This document shows, one piece after another, positions 51,442 to 63,570 of a DNA stretch of 64,000 bases. Both the position numbers and the translations under genes were made by a program. The DNA comes from Nomia melanderi (Eukaryota; Arthropoda; Insecta; Hymenoptera; Halictidae), in contig NC_135002.1 in NCBI RefSeq assembly GCF_051020985.1, forward strand, positions 1,488,001-1,552,000. Reading direction: 5' to 3'. Positions within the stretch are counted from its first letter, which is position 1, and every line of letters begins with the position of its first letter. The notes beneath the pieces are model-generated. The model ran no database searches. It saw only the letters and a list, made by a program, of their open reading frames with translations, and had not been told where the DNA came from.

Positions 51442-51647
51442 CTATTTGCCGAAGCAGGAGACCGCGTTGAACGCGCACTGCTTCCAGTAGCTGCGTTTGC
51501 GCTGCAGCTCGCCGTTGTCCAGCTGGCTGCGGAGCCGTTTAACGATCTGCGATCTCGTGAACAGGTAATTGATCAGGGCCGTCTCCATGCTGCCGTCGTC
51601 GTCCACCAGCTGAAACAACAGGTCCCCGTTCTCTACTGTCTCCATTT
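51442..51647 (-). CDS. AstC: Allatostatin C-family precursor, last coding exon (partial gene)
   Basis: The exon begins after a CGGCAG acceptor at 51647 in phase 1 and encodes two bases of a split codon, then METVENGDLLFQLVDDDGSM and so on to a TAG at 51444-51442 (67 codons from that Met). It ends ELQRKR-SYWKQCAFNAVSCF-GK-stop: RKR cleavage site, a 14-residue peptide with cysteines six residues apart (CAFNAVSC) and Gly-Lys for C-terminal amidation. This is the amidated allatostatin C-type peptide known from bees and crustaceans, secreted to act on somatostatin-like GPCRs. Literature names it AST-C, or AST-CCC after the paralogues were separated; I cannot choose the label from one exon. The leading Met is internal, since it has no signal peptide; the signal-peptide exon lies upstream on the minus strand, above 51647. 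Confidence 0.95.
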
Positions 51648-51745
51648 CTGCCGGGCGAATCTGGCGGTGTCTCTTTCGATTTCGACAGTGGCAACGAGAG
51701 CTTTCTCTTTATCGAAATTTGCGAAATTCGGAAACAAGTCGGTTT

Positions 51746-51937
51746 CAAACCTTTGTCGACGAACGTCGATATTTTGAGATGAAATTTTCGTATTTGATCA
51801 GGTCGTGGATGAATGGTGTAATTAGTAGAGTACAAGGGATCGGTAGATTTCTTTTTTTATATTAATTAATTGATAGGTGAGTCAGTTTTATGTGTTGAAG
51901 TTGCATGTTTCAAGGAATCTTCGTTCTTAAGGGTTAA
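51746..51937. mobile_element. TTAA-type short element, CCCTTTG(C/T)GGACGAA family
   Basis: Left end AAACCTTTGTCGACGAACGTCG with GAGATGAAATTTTCGTATTTG (as in the 25210 copy); right end GGAATCTTCGTTCTTAAGGGTTAA. It lies about 100 bp upstream of the allatostatin exon acceptor. Confidence 0.5.
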
Positions 51938-53989
51938 TGAGAATTGTTTTCGTTAAGATTCATGGAAATTGAAATGTTGATATCTATAGAGACTTTCTAT
52001 TGGATGTAGATGTGTGTTTATATATTGTTTATATCGCGGAAATTGTAGCTTCAAAACGAGTTTCTGTAATTACTGCAAACTTTGCACTCCAAATTCGCCC
52101 TTCTTCGAATCAAGTACCTTCTACATATATATTTTAAGGAAACATCAAACGTTTATTAGTTAGTAATTAATATCATCGTGCTAACATGCCGAGGACACAG
52201 ACAGCTAAACACTCTGATGCATAGCAAACATGAAGCTCGCGAAGGAAACGGTTTCTGCAGGATAGGAGAAAGCGTGCGCAACTTATTTGAACGTCTATCA
52301 TTTAGCTAACTATAATTACTATTTACTCTTGCCCATGCAAAATCGCGTAGGAAACATTTATACACGCAGAAGCAATATGAGCACGGTTATTTACGAAGTT
52401 CGCTTGATCAAAGGGAACGAAGACTCACGGGAACGGCGCATAAAGGGAATAAATCGTGCCGAGAAGACAGTATTAGAAGTAATAGCGACAGTCCGGATGA
52501 TCAAAGAGCTGCAAAGAATAATAAAATATTACGGGAAGTCGCATGAATCCACGGAATCACCCAATGAATCGCCGCGAACGATCAGCCGCGCAGAAAGGAA
52601 AAATCGATGGTAAGTTTCAAATAGTAATAGATTCAGCTTACTATTGGTTAACTCGAATGGCCTGAAAACCATAAAAATTTATCTCATCGCCTAACGCACT
52701 GTTGTAAAACGCTCAACCACAAAAAAATCGGGAAAACGCTTGTATGCTTCGAAGTGTAGTATATTTAGGTTAGCGTTCGTTAACTTGGTGCGGCGACAAG
52801 ATGGCGCCCAATATGGCGCGCGGACGCCGTTACAATGGCAGTTACGCGCGGAACGAGTCTCCTGGGTCATTTCACGGCGACGGAACGACGTTGACGAACG
52901 TCGACGAATTCGCGTGCGTTCAGTCGTTAGCTAACTATCGACGAGATAGAAAACCTTTGTAATAAATATAAAATATAATTAAAACGCATCGCGCTCCGAG
53001 TCACCCGATGAAAACTTATCGATTCAAATGGTTGTAATTTCGCAGAGAAAAATCGTACATCATCACTCAGGATATCGCTGGAAAGAGGAAACTTCAATCT
53101 ACAAGACTCTATTAGATACGATTAAGAAAGAAATTTGTTTAACTTTTCGCAAACGTTTGAATGGAAAACCAATTCGTTTCGATCGAAGGGAAAGTACCAT
53201 TGGTTTTTCGTTTGACGTACAATGCACAGCATCTGTCGAAGGAAAATCGCTCGGCAGTAATAAAGTAGACGCTCGAAGTTTTCGAACGGGCTCGGGCGGG
53301 CACGAGGATTTTTCACGAGGTTACAATTTGAGGAATCGATGCATTTTCATCGAACGAATGGTTTACCGATACGCCCGGTCGAGTTTCCGCGATTTTTTAT
53401 AATCCACGGTGCAGGCTGCCGCCGTTAATGGCCGATAACGCTTGATAAGGCTCGAACGCGGAAGAAGAGCGCGCAATGGCGCCGGCGAAACTCAATTTGC
53501 CCCCTCGAGCTCTTCCGATCCGCGTGACGGTAAATTCATAAGCGGGACGCGCGGCTGTTCGCCTTCGAAAATTAAAATATTCGTTTACGCCTCGGCCTCC
53601 GCGCGCTGCGCCGCGATTTTCCGATCCTCGGAGCCCCGCGGATTTACTAATGGAACGGGACCGTTCGCTTTATGAATTTACCGGACCTCTTCTCGCTGAT
53701 TCGTTGTGAAGTTCATCGACGAGTTCGCAGTAACCAGGCTCAAGTATTTAATTTACGGTAACGGGAATACTCTCTTAAACGCCCTATTATTCTGTGACCA
53801 TTACTGCATCGTATAGTCGAGTTATGAAAGAAAAGTTCTATAAGATTAACGTTCACATTAGATTCTCCTAAAAGAACAATGAGAGTAGAAGTTGCAGAAG
53901 AGAATAGCAGATCGAGGAAAAAATGCAAAGGAATTAGTAAATTTGTAAAAATGGTACCGAAATTTGTAGAATTTGAAGGAAAGGCAATA

Positions 53990-54400
53990 GTAAACACAAA
54001 TGAGACACTACTAACATTAGAAAAACAACAATGAAATGAATAGTAAGAATATTAGTACACCCAGAATAGAAATGACTGGAATTGAGTAACATTTCTGCTC
54101 AGTAATCACTATCACTATTGAATAATCAAAAATGAAGTCGCAAAATTTGAAGGAAAGGTAACAGTAGATACAGAAGAGAGTGTTAGCGTTAGAGAAACAG
54201 AGCAATGCAATGAATAGTAAGAAGATTAGCAAACCTAGCGCAGAAATGGCCAAAACTAAGTAACACATCTCCACAGTAACCACTATCACGATTGAATAAT
54301 CAAAAATAAAGTCGCAAGATTTGAAGGAAAGGAAACAGTAAACACAGAAGAGAGTGCTAGCGTTAGAAAAACGATCGAATAATCAAAAATAAAGTCGCGT
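53990..54400. repeat. Tandem repeat, about three copies
   Basis: Recurring blocks TTGAATAATCAAAAATRAAGTCGCAA, GATTTGAAGGAAAGGNAACAGTA and AGCGTTAGAGAAAC. Minus-strand frames here look membrane-like only because the unit is AT-rich. Confidence 0.85.
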
Positions 54401-55080
54401 TTCACCGGCGATTTCGCGCACGTGCGACGAACCATTGTGCACGCGTTACACGTGTCTCGCAGCGCGTGAATCCGTCGAAATTCAGCAGCGCGCGGGTGGG
54501 CAGCGAACGAAAACGAAACGCCGCGTCGCTTTTCAGACGGAACAACGGTCGGAAAAGTTTGGGAAAGTTCGTCCGGCGCGTGGCATTCGCGACGTCCCGG
54601 GGAATGATAAATCAGGCTCCATTTTCCTCGGGCTTCTCCTTTTTCCGACAAACCCGCGCGCGACGAGCTGTGATTACAGCGCGGGGGCTCGTTAATATTC
54701 AAATGGCGCGCGCTGTTTTTTTCTCGGGACCGCGAATAAATACGAAATAAATCGGGGAAGCTTGACGCGGCTGGGCTGACTCGGTAACTCGCGCACGACC
54801 GCCGCTCGAATATGCAAATTTATTTATTATTTACCGCGGGGCGGCGTCGTTCGCGGGAGGGCGGATTGTTCGATAAAGAACGCTTAATCCGGCAAGACAT
54901 TTCGGTTTTTAAATCGGCCATTTGGTCGAGCACGTTTGCATTCGGTTTTTCTGGCTTTGAACTTTGGGATTTACGGAAAATGTTTTCCGTGGCTTCGGGA
55001 GAGAACGCTCGCGGATGCTTCGAAATAATGTTGGGTCGTTAGTTTTCGGTGTATCTAGTGATTACAGGAATAATACGGTT

Positions 55081-55145
55081 TTAACCCTTTGCGGATGAAG
55101 ATTAAGGTATACAAAATTTGTCGGCATTCCTTCGCGAAGGGTTAA
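55081..55145. mobile_element. 65-bp minimal TTAA-type element (inverted ends only)
   Basis: TTAACCCTTTGCGGATGAAG at one end and CCTTCGCGAAGGGTTAA at the other with 28 bp between. It looks like an internally deleted copy of the GGACGAA family. Confidence 0.6.
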
Positions 55146-55897
55146 TATCGTTCTATTTTTAAGAGAACTTGGAGCAATCGAAAGGGAAACTGGTTTGCCC
55201 ACTCGATGGAAAGTCGAATGGCAATAAAATAGTCGCTAGATTCCTAAATTGCGAAGTCTAGTATACTTCTAACTAATAAAAAAATATTAAACAACAAATC
55301 CAACCGAATAAACAGCCTCAACAGTCTGCGACCCTCAAAGTCTCCAAAAAACCGTCGAACTAACGATTGAATCCACCTTATCCACACTTCCCAAGCGAAT
55401 TCCATATTGGCTCCGTTTAAAGTATCTATCATTCATCCCCAAAGTTTGAAAAAAATCATTCCAAAAAATCCGAACGCGTTTCCATCGGAATTCTACGGTT
55501 TCCAGAGGCAGGGTCGGGAGGTCGAGAAGGTAAATCGGGTAGAAGTCGGGGTGCGTCTGTCGGTTCGAATCGGATTAAGCAGATCCCGGTCCCGCGGAAT
55601 CGTTTCTTTGCGTTTCCGGTGGAACGACTCCGTTAAAAATTGCATTCGTCGGCGTGGGAACGCGTCGTTTCGCGGCGAAAGTCGGAGGCGAAGCTGGACG
55701 AGCGGGCACGCCGAGCGAAATCGGATTGCCCCATCGGCCGAGTTATCGATTATCGGATCAGCCGCGAATTTATCGGGCTCCGCTTGACCAAGCCATCGCC
55801 TAGACTCTTCTGGAGACGAGGCCTGCATTTCCGTGTTCGCCGAGGGAACTTCGAAACGACGGGAAAGCGAGGGCTGTGCGTTTCTCTTAGCTTTTCG

Positions 55898-56240
55898 CAG
55901 ACCTTTGGGGTGAACTTGACGGTCGACTTGATTTTGGTTAGATGTTCTGCCATTTCTCGATGTATTCTTTTGATATAATATTTTATGTAGTGTATACTTG
56001 AGAACTTTAGTGGTTTTTAAGTGGTGGGTAAGCTGGGAAAGCTTTGAATTTCGGTGAGAGGACAGTTTCGGTTATTCTTTTACAGACTTTTGGCGTAAAT
56101 TTGACGGTCGACTTGATTCTGGTTATCTGTTCTGCCATTTCTCAATATATTCTTTTGATATAAGGTATTATATAGTGTATACTTGAGAATTTTAGTGGTT
56201 TTTAAATGTTAGGTTAGTTGGGAATGACATACGTTGAATT
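55898..56240. repeat. 186-bp two-copy tandem repeat
   Basis: Both copies share CAGACYTTTGGNGTNAANTTGACGGTCGACTTGATT and TCTTTTGATATAA...TAGTGTATACTTGAGAA and TTTTAGTGGTTTTTAA. Confidence 0.88.
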
Positions 56241-57439
56241 TTGGTGAGGAAATGTTTTTGCAGTTGGTGTTTTTTCGGTGCGTTTATTTGGAATATAATG
56301 GTGTCGGGTGGGTAAATAGAGTTTTTGGGGGTTGGAAATGTTGTTAAGTGAACTGGGAAAGTGATATATTCAATTTTGATTGAATTACATAACTTTGATG
56401 CGAGTTTCCGAGCGGAGAAGTCGGAAATTTGCATAGGTAAGGGTTGATAACTCTTTGCCAAAGTAATTGGAAGGTTTGAGCGATTTAAAGTTATTGAATA
56501 TTACGTTATGAGAATGGATATATTAAAATTACGGTACAATAAACTTTGTTATATAATAACATAATAGTAACATTACCACCATCTATCGCACAGTCTGTAA
56601 ATAATAAAACTACTCCTACCACCTAAACGAATTTCTATAGGTCAAGGTTCCACGGTCGACCTTTCAACCAACGCCACATCCCGCAACATTATTAAATAAT
56701 TTCGTTGTTCCACCATTGCACCCGTCGCTCGCACGTGCAACAGAACCTGCGGCGACCTCAACAACAGAAATACTCGAGAGATCAACGGGAAACGGTAGAA
56801 ATGTAGCGAACGAAAGGTGAACAATTGAAAAAGAACGGCGCGAGGTGGTTCCATTTTTACGGTGGAAGGGACGAAATAAAGATCGAGCGAGTGCAGTCTG
56901 TTACGCAAGACATTTACCATTAGGGTGGGTTTACGCGTAAGCGCAGCAGTCCCTCGAATCCATTGAGTCAACTACAGTAATTCAATTTGGTTTCAACGTG
57001 TTAAACAAAATAGCTTTGTTACCATATTTTGAGAATCAACGGAACCGTTCGTTCAAATTTACCCTAAATTCTCCCCAGAAACTCTCTCAGCAACCCACGT
57101 AAACGCTCCATACTAACTCGCAACTCGCAAATTCCCGTGTCCAATGAAATGGGATCGTTTATAAGCAGCCTCCGTATCGGTTTACACACGTCGCGTTCGC
57201 AATATTCAACGAGCAGCGCGCGAGATTGGCGGCGCACGCTTGAATGGCAACTGTCGAGTGTCAGAGCGCGTTGTTAGAGATCGCTCGACGTCCATTGTCC
57301 GCCTTATCGCTCGCGCATTGTCTCCGGTTTCGATTGCTTACGCGTAAACGTACTTTTTGCCTGAGCAGGAACGTCGCTCGCGGAAGCGACACAGAGTGTC
57401 TCTGGAGCGCGTCGCGCTCCGCCATACCGAAGTCGCGAC

Positions 57440-58003
57440 TTATACTGGCGATGTTAAGGCGGTTACCACTGCGAAGGGTTTTGCAGCTGGACACTGCAAC
57501 GCACCAGGCAGGGAATAAACCCCTTCGTCACCGATCTTAAGGATCATTCGAAGGGAAGACCGTCCCGGTTGGGAAGCGACCCACTTCGCCACGAGGAGGC
57601 GGGGTCGCCAGCTTCCGCTCGGTCTCTTACGGTTCGGATACTCGCGTGTCAGAAAATTTAGCGATGGGAACCTACTCCCTGGTTTGTGAGGGAAGATTGC
57701 CCATTGCCTTCCAGCACGATACGGTTTCTCCGAAGGAAGAGGAATAACGCCTGCGTTATCGTGTATGGAAATGTTGCCGGTCCTTGGTCGTCTTCTTCTT
57801 TCTTCTTCTCCGTTATGGTCTCTTCGTTGTCTTCCTGTCTTCTCGTTGTTTCTTGTGGTCTTCTTACTTTGTTTCTTCTTCGTGGCCTCTGTGGAAAATT
57901 TCTCGAAGCGTGCGAAAGCCTTTACTGTTGTTAGAGCCTTCACAAGGCCAGGTTGATCCGGTGCCAGCGATGCTCCTTTCGAGCGCTTCCTTTCTGCTTC
58001 CAC
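57440..58003 (-). other. Unrecognised 187-codon open frame
   Basis: Minus-strand frame starting MEAERKRSKGASLAPDQPGL, with a very basic middle (TKKKQSKKTTRNNEKTGRQR, then EEERRRRPRTG), ending ...PFAVVTALTSPV. No domain, signal peptide or splice context that I recognise. The composition could suit a degraded retroelement coding end or a chance frame in a CpG-rich block. It is the longest ATG-to-stop frame in the 3' third of the window that is not repeat-derived. Confidence 0.2.
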
Positions 58004-59539
58004 GAAGGGGCATTCGAAGATTGTGCGCCGAACGGAATCAGGTTGTTGGCATCTGCATGTAGCGGTCGCAGAAGCGACGGTACGAACGCACCTTGACTCG
58101 CGCGTATGCTAATGTCCAGGGATTTCCGGGGACCGTTTAAACGTATCCGAGGCGAGTCCTCTCGCTAGCGATCCCCTGCTTTGCAATTCAAACGAGTTAC
58201 GCAACGGAACGCGCGCATTGTTGCTTCGAACGGAGCAAAGTGGACGGTTTTCCTGGGTTTCTTCTCGTTTCCGTGTTACACCTCGCTCGCCCCGTGTTCC
58301 TCGGTTTCGGCGAATGTCTAGATTATCTGGAATATCTTGGGAAATAACGGAGACCGCCTGCTGTGCGCGTAGGGGAAGTTACTTCAACCTTTGCACTCGG
58401 GAGGTGAGTCACTCGCTGTCTGATTTCATACGGTGGAACTATGAAGTCTGATATTCGACCCCTTTCACTCGCCACTTGATTTCAACCAACGAAATTATAA
58501 AATTTGAAATTCAATATTAAATTATCTATAATCTACTGACATATGGAACATCGAAATAAAATAGTGTCGTCGCTTAACCCTTTGCAGTCGAGAAGTGACT
58601 CTCAGTCGCTTGATTCGATACAGTTAAGTTCTATTCAATAAACGAGTAAGTTTCCCTTCACTCTTAGCGTGTAATTATTTATTTATTCCTTCAACTTTCC
58701 TTTCAATTCACTTATTCCCTTCTACCTTGCAGCAACCTCTCGCTAAAAGTCTACTCTTCGCCAAGTAACATCTTTTCCTTCTCCCCACGCAAACACTTTC
58801 CTATCTCTAAAATATCCTTCCTCCAATTCAAATTTCCTGATCTCCCTCTCGTTTCTCTCTTTTATTCTCCCCTGCATGTTCGACTGCTTTTTCTTTGCAT
58901 CATTTACTCAGCTTCATCAGTCAACGAGAGCACTCCGCTGGTCGCATCTAAACGTTCTGTTCAAATGTTCCGTCGCGAAGAAGTTCGCCGAGGGAGACAT
59001 ATAATGGAAACCAGCGAGTGCAGCCGTCGCGAAACAACTTCCTAAAACTCGTCGGGGAATATTTAGCGAACGCCATTCCCTGGGACTTTTATGTCGCTCC
59101 GACACCGTAAATTAACCAAAGTTCCCGAGACCGAATCGCGAGCGCGAAACCCATACATTCCAGATGGCGCTGCAGTCCCGAACATTCCGCCTTGAACGCA
59201 AAATGGCGACCGATGCGTATAAATGGCTTCTCGATGATTTTCCGATTGTTCGATTGGTACTCGTAAAAATAAGTTCATTGTTATGCGCATGTTTACTGAA
59301 ATTGCTGTATTGTAACTGGTTCATAGGTATGCAACGAAATGTTCGGATATTTTCACTGAAATTGCAGCTGGAGTTGTCTAAAATTACTCTAAATGGAACA
59401 TGCTGATCAATTACGATTGACTTATTCGTGAGGTATTTTAATTATGTTAGGAAAACGATATTTATAATTATATCGAACGATTTTGGAGAGCAAGCTGTTC
59501 GATTAGGATTGATTTATTGCATAGTATGATATTGCAGAT

Positions 59540-59895
59540 ATTAGGAACTGCAAGTGAATAATTCAACGATTCAAACACTGAGAGCTTCCTATGTAGTTTC
59601 CTTGTTCTACTATTTAATGCTTCGATACATCAGCTTCTTTATAAGAAATTTTCAACTTGAAGCATTCCAAATATCAAATGAAACGCAACAAACTTTAGGA
59701 ACTGCAAGTAAGTAATTCAGTGATTCAATCACTGAGTGCTTCCTATCCAGTTTCCTTGTCCTACTGTTCAATACTTCAATGCATCAGCTTTATGAGAAAC
59801 CCCTGCAAAAGTTTGAATTCCCATCCGCGAATGATTAACTTTCAACTCGAAGCATTGCAAGCATCAAATGAAACTCAACAAGATTTAGGAACTGC
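59540..59895. repeat. Two-copy diverged direct repeat
   Basis: The blocks TTAGGAACTGCAAGTNANTAATTCA, CACTGAGNGCTTCCTAT and AGTTTCCTTGTNCTACT recur about 165 bp apart. Related to the interior of the GGACGAA element family (TAGTTTCCTT...CTATT). Confidence 0.7.
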
Positions 59896-61019
59896 CGCTC
59901 GAAACGAGACGTCTCTCGAACTCGTTACAATGAAACCGTCGCGTACCGTTGTAAAACACGGCGAATGATTGGAAAAAGCAGCGCAAAGACGGCTCGTCGA
60001 ACACAGGCGTCTCGTTACAGCGGCGAGTCGCTTTGTAATCCAGCTCGGCCGGTCGCTCGTCTTTTTTCCGCGATTCCGCGCGGAAGACTCCGCTCCGAGG
60101 GAAAGAAATTTAATTCGTCGCTTTGAAGCCGTCGGGCGCCGTTCATCCGGCGGCTGTATTAAACTCTTAGAGCCTCTTGTCCCCGCGGACAATTAATTAC
60201 CGTGAAACGATACCGTTTCCGCTTTCTTTCGCGCGCACACGGACGCCGGATCAATGGCGTTCCGCGCAACAATCGGATTTTATGTCGTACCGGGACCGAG
60301 TCTTGGAGCGTTCCCGGTCGGGATCGATAGATTGCGGTGTCTATAAAATTCTGGGCTTATCGGTGGGAGGCGATAACGCTTTGGGGAACGGCGAGACACG
60401 TGTTTTGCGCTGTAGAGTACCGTGGAATTTTAGAGGCTTAGCAACAGTTGCGTTCTTTCGATTCGAACGAGTTACGTTTTGGAGATTGGTTCGGAGATTT
60501 TGTTTAGGATCGTTTGATATTCCGTTCTGTCCAATTGTTAGTTTTGTAGGAAAGTAGATTGGATTATGGGATAATTTAAGCGATACTCTGTGAACTTTGC
60601 GATTCAAAGGAATGAGTTCGAGAAGAGAATTAAATATTTCTTCGTGTTCCGACATATTGCTGTTTTTAGAAGATACTTTTACAATCGGGACGAGTGGAAT
60701 AGTTGCAAAATGGCGGGTATAAGATTGGTCGTTTCGAATCATCGAGTATTTCCAGCGTTAATGACACTGGTCCGTTAACTGTGCAGTTTGTTTCGCGTAT
60801 GGAGTCCGATGGAGGAAACTAATTGCTTGATCTGTGCCATTAATTATTTGTTAATTTAATCCTGAGTGTTCGATGGCCCAAGCAGATCCAGTCACGGGGG
60901 TAATTAATGTGGAAAACTTCCCGATGGAACTCATAGCTCGCTGTCCGGTCCGGTTTCTAAGGGAAACGGAGAACGTCTCGCGACCTCCTCTACGGGTTAA
61001 CGAAGGAAATTCGCTAGAG

Positions 61020-61043
61020 ACACACACACACACATATATATAT
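61020..61043. repeat. (CA)n(TA)n microsatellite
   Basis: ACACACACACACATATATATAT run. Confidence 0.9.
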
Positions 61044-61059
61044 CAAGAAGAAGAAAAGT

Positions 61060-61390
61060 AGCGAGAGAAATAATAAAAATACAAAGAAACTAGGAAAAAG
61101 CAAGTAGATCACAGACGAAACCGAACAGAAAGAGACAAAGGTAATTAAAAAAATGGAAGAAATTCAGAGAAGTAGACAGAAATAGCCAGAGAAATAATAA
61201 AGATAAGGAAAGTAGGAAAAATCAAGTAGATCACAAAGAGGAAACCGAGCAGAAAGAGAGAAAAGTAATCAAAAAATGAAAGAAATTCAGAGAAGTAGAC
61301 AGAAGTAGAGAAATAATAAAGATACAAAGAAAGTAGGAAAAATCAAGTAGACCACAAAGAGGAAACCGAACAGAGAAAGGCAAAGGTAAT
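61060..61390. repeat. About 115-120-bp tandem repeat, three copies
   Basis: The blocks AGAGAAATAATAAAGATA, AAGTAGGAAAAATCAAGTAG and ATCACAAAGAGGAAACCGA recur; purine-rich on the plus strand. Confidence 0.88.
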
Positions 61391-62999
61391 GAAAAAAGCG
61401 TTGATACACATAGGAACAAAGAGGAAGGGTAAAGTGGGCGGAGACAAAGAACTGATCAAACTAACGGAGATTAACGCGCTGCAATTACCGTCAGATATTA
61501 CACGTGGTCCGGAGTGTACGTGGCGCGAGCATACGGATCTTCGAGGACGAAGGTATGCCATTGTGCCGGATCCTTTGTCTTTGACGGTGTCGAGGACGCG
61601 CGAGGACTAAGCGCCCTATCTATGGATTATTAGATGCAGCGTTAATTGCGCGCGTCCTCGATGCATTACGCGAGGAATTCGCGCGACCACTTCCAGACCT
61701 CTTCGATATTAGCTAAGGACATGCGAGTCCTTACGCCGCCGACGAGCGTGGGCGTGCTAGGGGACTGTAGAATTGGCCCTCGACCGATTTAACCAACTAC
61801 CGATATTGGGGAAAGAAGAGATCGATGGGTTCGATGGGTATTGGCAATTGCCTTTGCTTGGTCAGGGATTATCAATTATTCTTTGACGACAGAGGACTTG
61901 ATGTAGAAGTTAAAAAGATAAAAATTCTAATAGATTATTTTCGATTTCTTCAGACATTCATTATAGTATTCGAGTCAAAGCTATTTATTTCCAAGATCAT
62001 TTCGAATACTCAATGCTTTTAACCCTTTGAACTCTGTAGGCTCCAATATTGCACCAGTAATATTAGATATTTAAATGAATGTTAAAGAAACTACCGTAAA
62101 TCATTAGATTTTCCACGCATCCAAATTTTGTACTAATAAGGAAAATAAAAGATTAATAAACTGAATTATATATCGATCGCTTAGATAATCGAACAAAGGA
62201 AACTATATTAAATTAAATCGTTCGTTTGCGAATCGGCGTTCCAAATATGAAAATTTCATCTCGCCGAAATGTCGACGTTCGTCGACGGTGTGTTAAGGAA
62301 CGGTCCGTCAACGACGCAACACCGGGACAACTGTGTCCACGACAGACGCCGAAGGGAAAGCGAACTCTCGTTCCGGAACAGAGGGCCGAGCAACAGGTTT
62401 CAGTCGTTTTCGTCGTCGGGCTTCAATCCCGCCGTCGCTAATACCGATTACAGTAGTTTCGTCCGTGAAATCCGAGTCCGAGCGACGCAGCTTATCGCGG
62501 GACGCTTTTCAAACGAGGATAGTATACTTTAACTTCGCGAGAATCGGAAATGCATGGAAGATTCTTTATCCTGTTACGAATTCTGCCATAATAAAAGGAA
62601 AACCTTCGGCAAGCAAACTGAACTTCTTGCCATACTTAGCTCTGCGCTTTCAAGCGCATTGTAAATTAATTATCAGTTGCAAATTCGATACAATCCCTTG
62701 CTAACAGAGATTCTAAGGAACCTTCAAGCATAATCTCTTATTATCTCCTCGGAATATTCACAAGCTTTCATAATATCTCTCAAACATCCAGATATCTTAT
62801 ATTTATAAGATAAACTGAAACCTGAGTTTCAAAGAATTTCACGATGAATCTCAATCAAGGTTCACTAAATATTCGGATCTTCACTGGAGAAGTCGAGGCT
62901 TCGTTTGAATTAACAAGCAAATGTCTAGATGAATGACTCCTTTACTGAAATATATCATGAAGAACGTCATTCTGAGTAATTTTCTGTACATATAGTAGA

Positions 63000-63570
63000 A
63001 AGTCTCTCTTCCTTTTGGAGTTACATATAAAATTATGTGATAAATATCTATGTGAGCAATAAGTAACACTAACAATAATCAGTATAACTTTGAAACATGT
63101 CAAAGGAATTATTCCGAATAATTTTTTCCTACATATATATAATAACAATAATCGATAATAACATCAACACTAACAATAATCAATATTATGTTGGAACATT
63201 TCAAAGGAATTATTCCGAATAATTTTTTCCTAGATATATAATAGACAGTCTATTCCTTTTGGAGTTGTAAAATTGTGTAGTATCTGAATAAGCAATAACT
63301 AACGCTAACAATAATCAATATAAGCTTGAAACATGTCATCAAGAGGATTATTCCCCATAATTTTTTCCTACATATATGATAGTCAGTCTTTATTCCTTTC
63401 GAAGTTGTAAAATTACATAGTAAATATCTAAATGAGCGATAACTAACACTAACAATAATCAATATAAGTGTCTCTTCCTTTTGGAATTGTAAAATTACGT
63501 AGTAAATACTCGAATAAGCAATAACTACCACTAAAAATAATCAATACAAGCTTGAAACATGTCGTCAAGA
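63000..63570. repeat. About 110-130-bp tandem repeat, about five copies
   Basis: The blocks TTCCTTTTGGAGTTGTAAAATT, GCAATAACTAACACTAACAATAATCAATATAA, GAAACATGTCAAAGGAATTATTCC and AATTTTTTCCTACATATATA recur. The minus-strand frames over this array are repeat translations. Confidence 0.9.

Noticed and set aside
52287..52613. 108-codon plus-strand frame near the allatostatin exon
   Set aside because: It starts at TTG, not ATG, and has no conserved feature that I recognise, so I did not call it.
53740..54289. Hydrophobic minus-strand frames as the missing allatostatin signal-peptide exon
   Set aside because: They are translations of an AT-rich tandem repeat, lack a cleavage-site pattern and have no phase-1 donor that I could identify.
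57150..57240. TATA-like GTTTATAAGCAGCC as a promoter
   Set aside because: A single TATA-like match with no recognised gene downstream on the plus strand.
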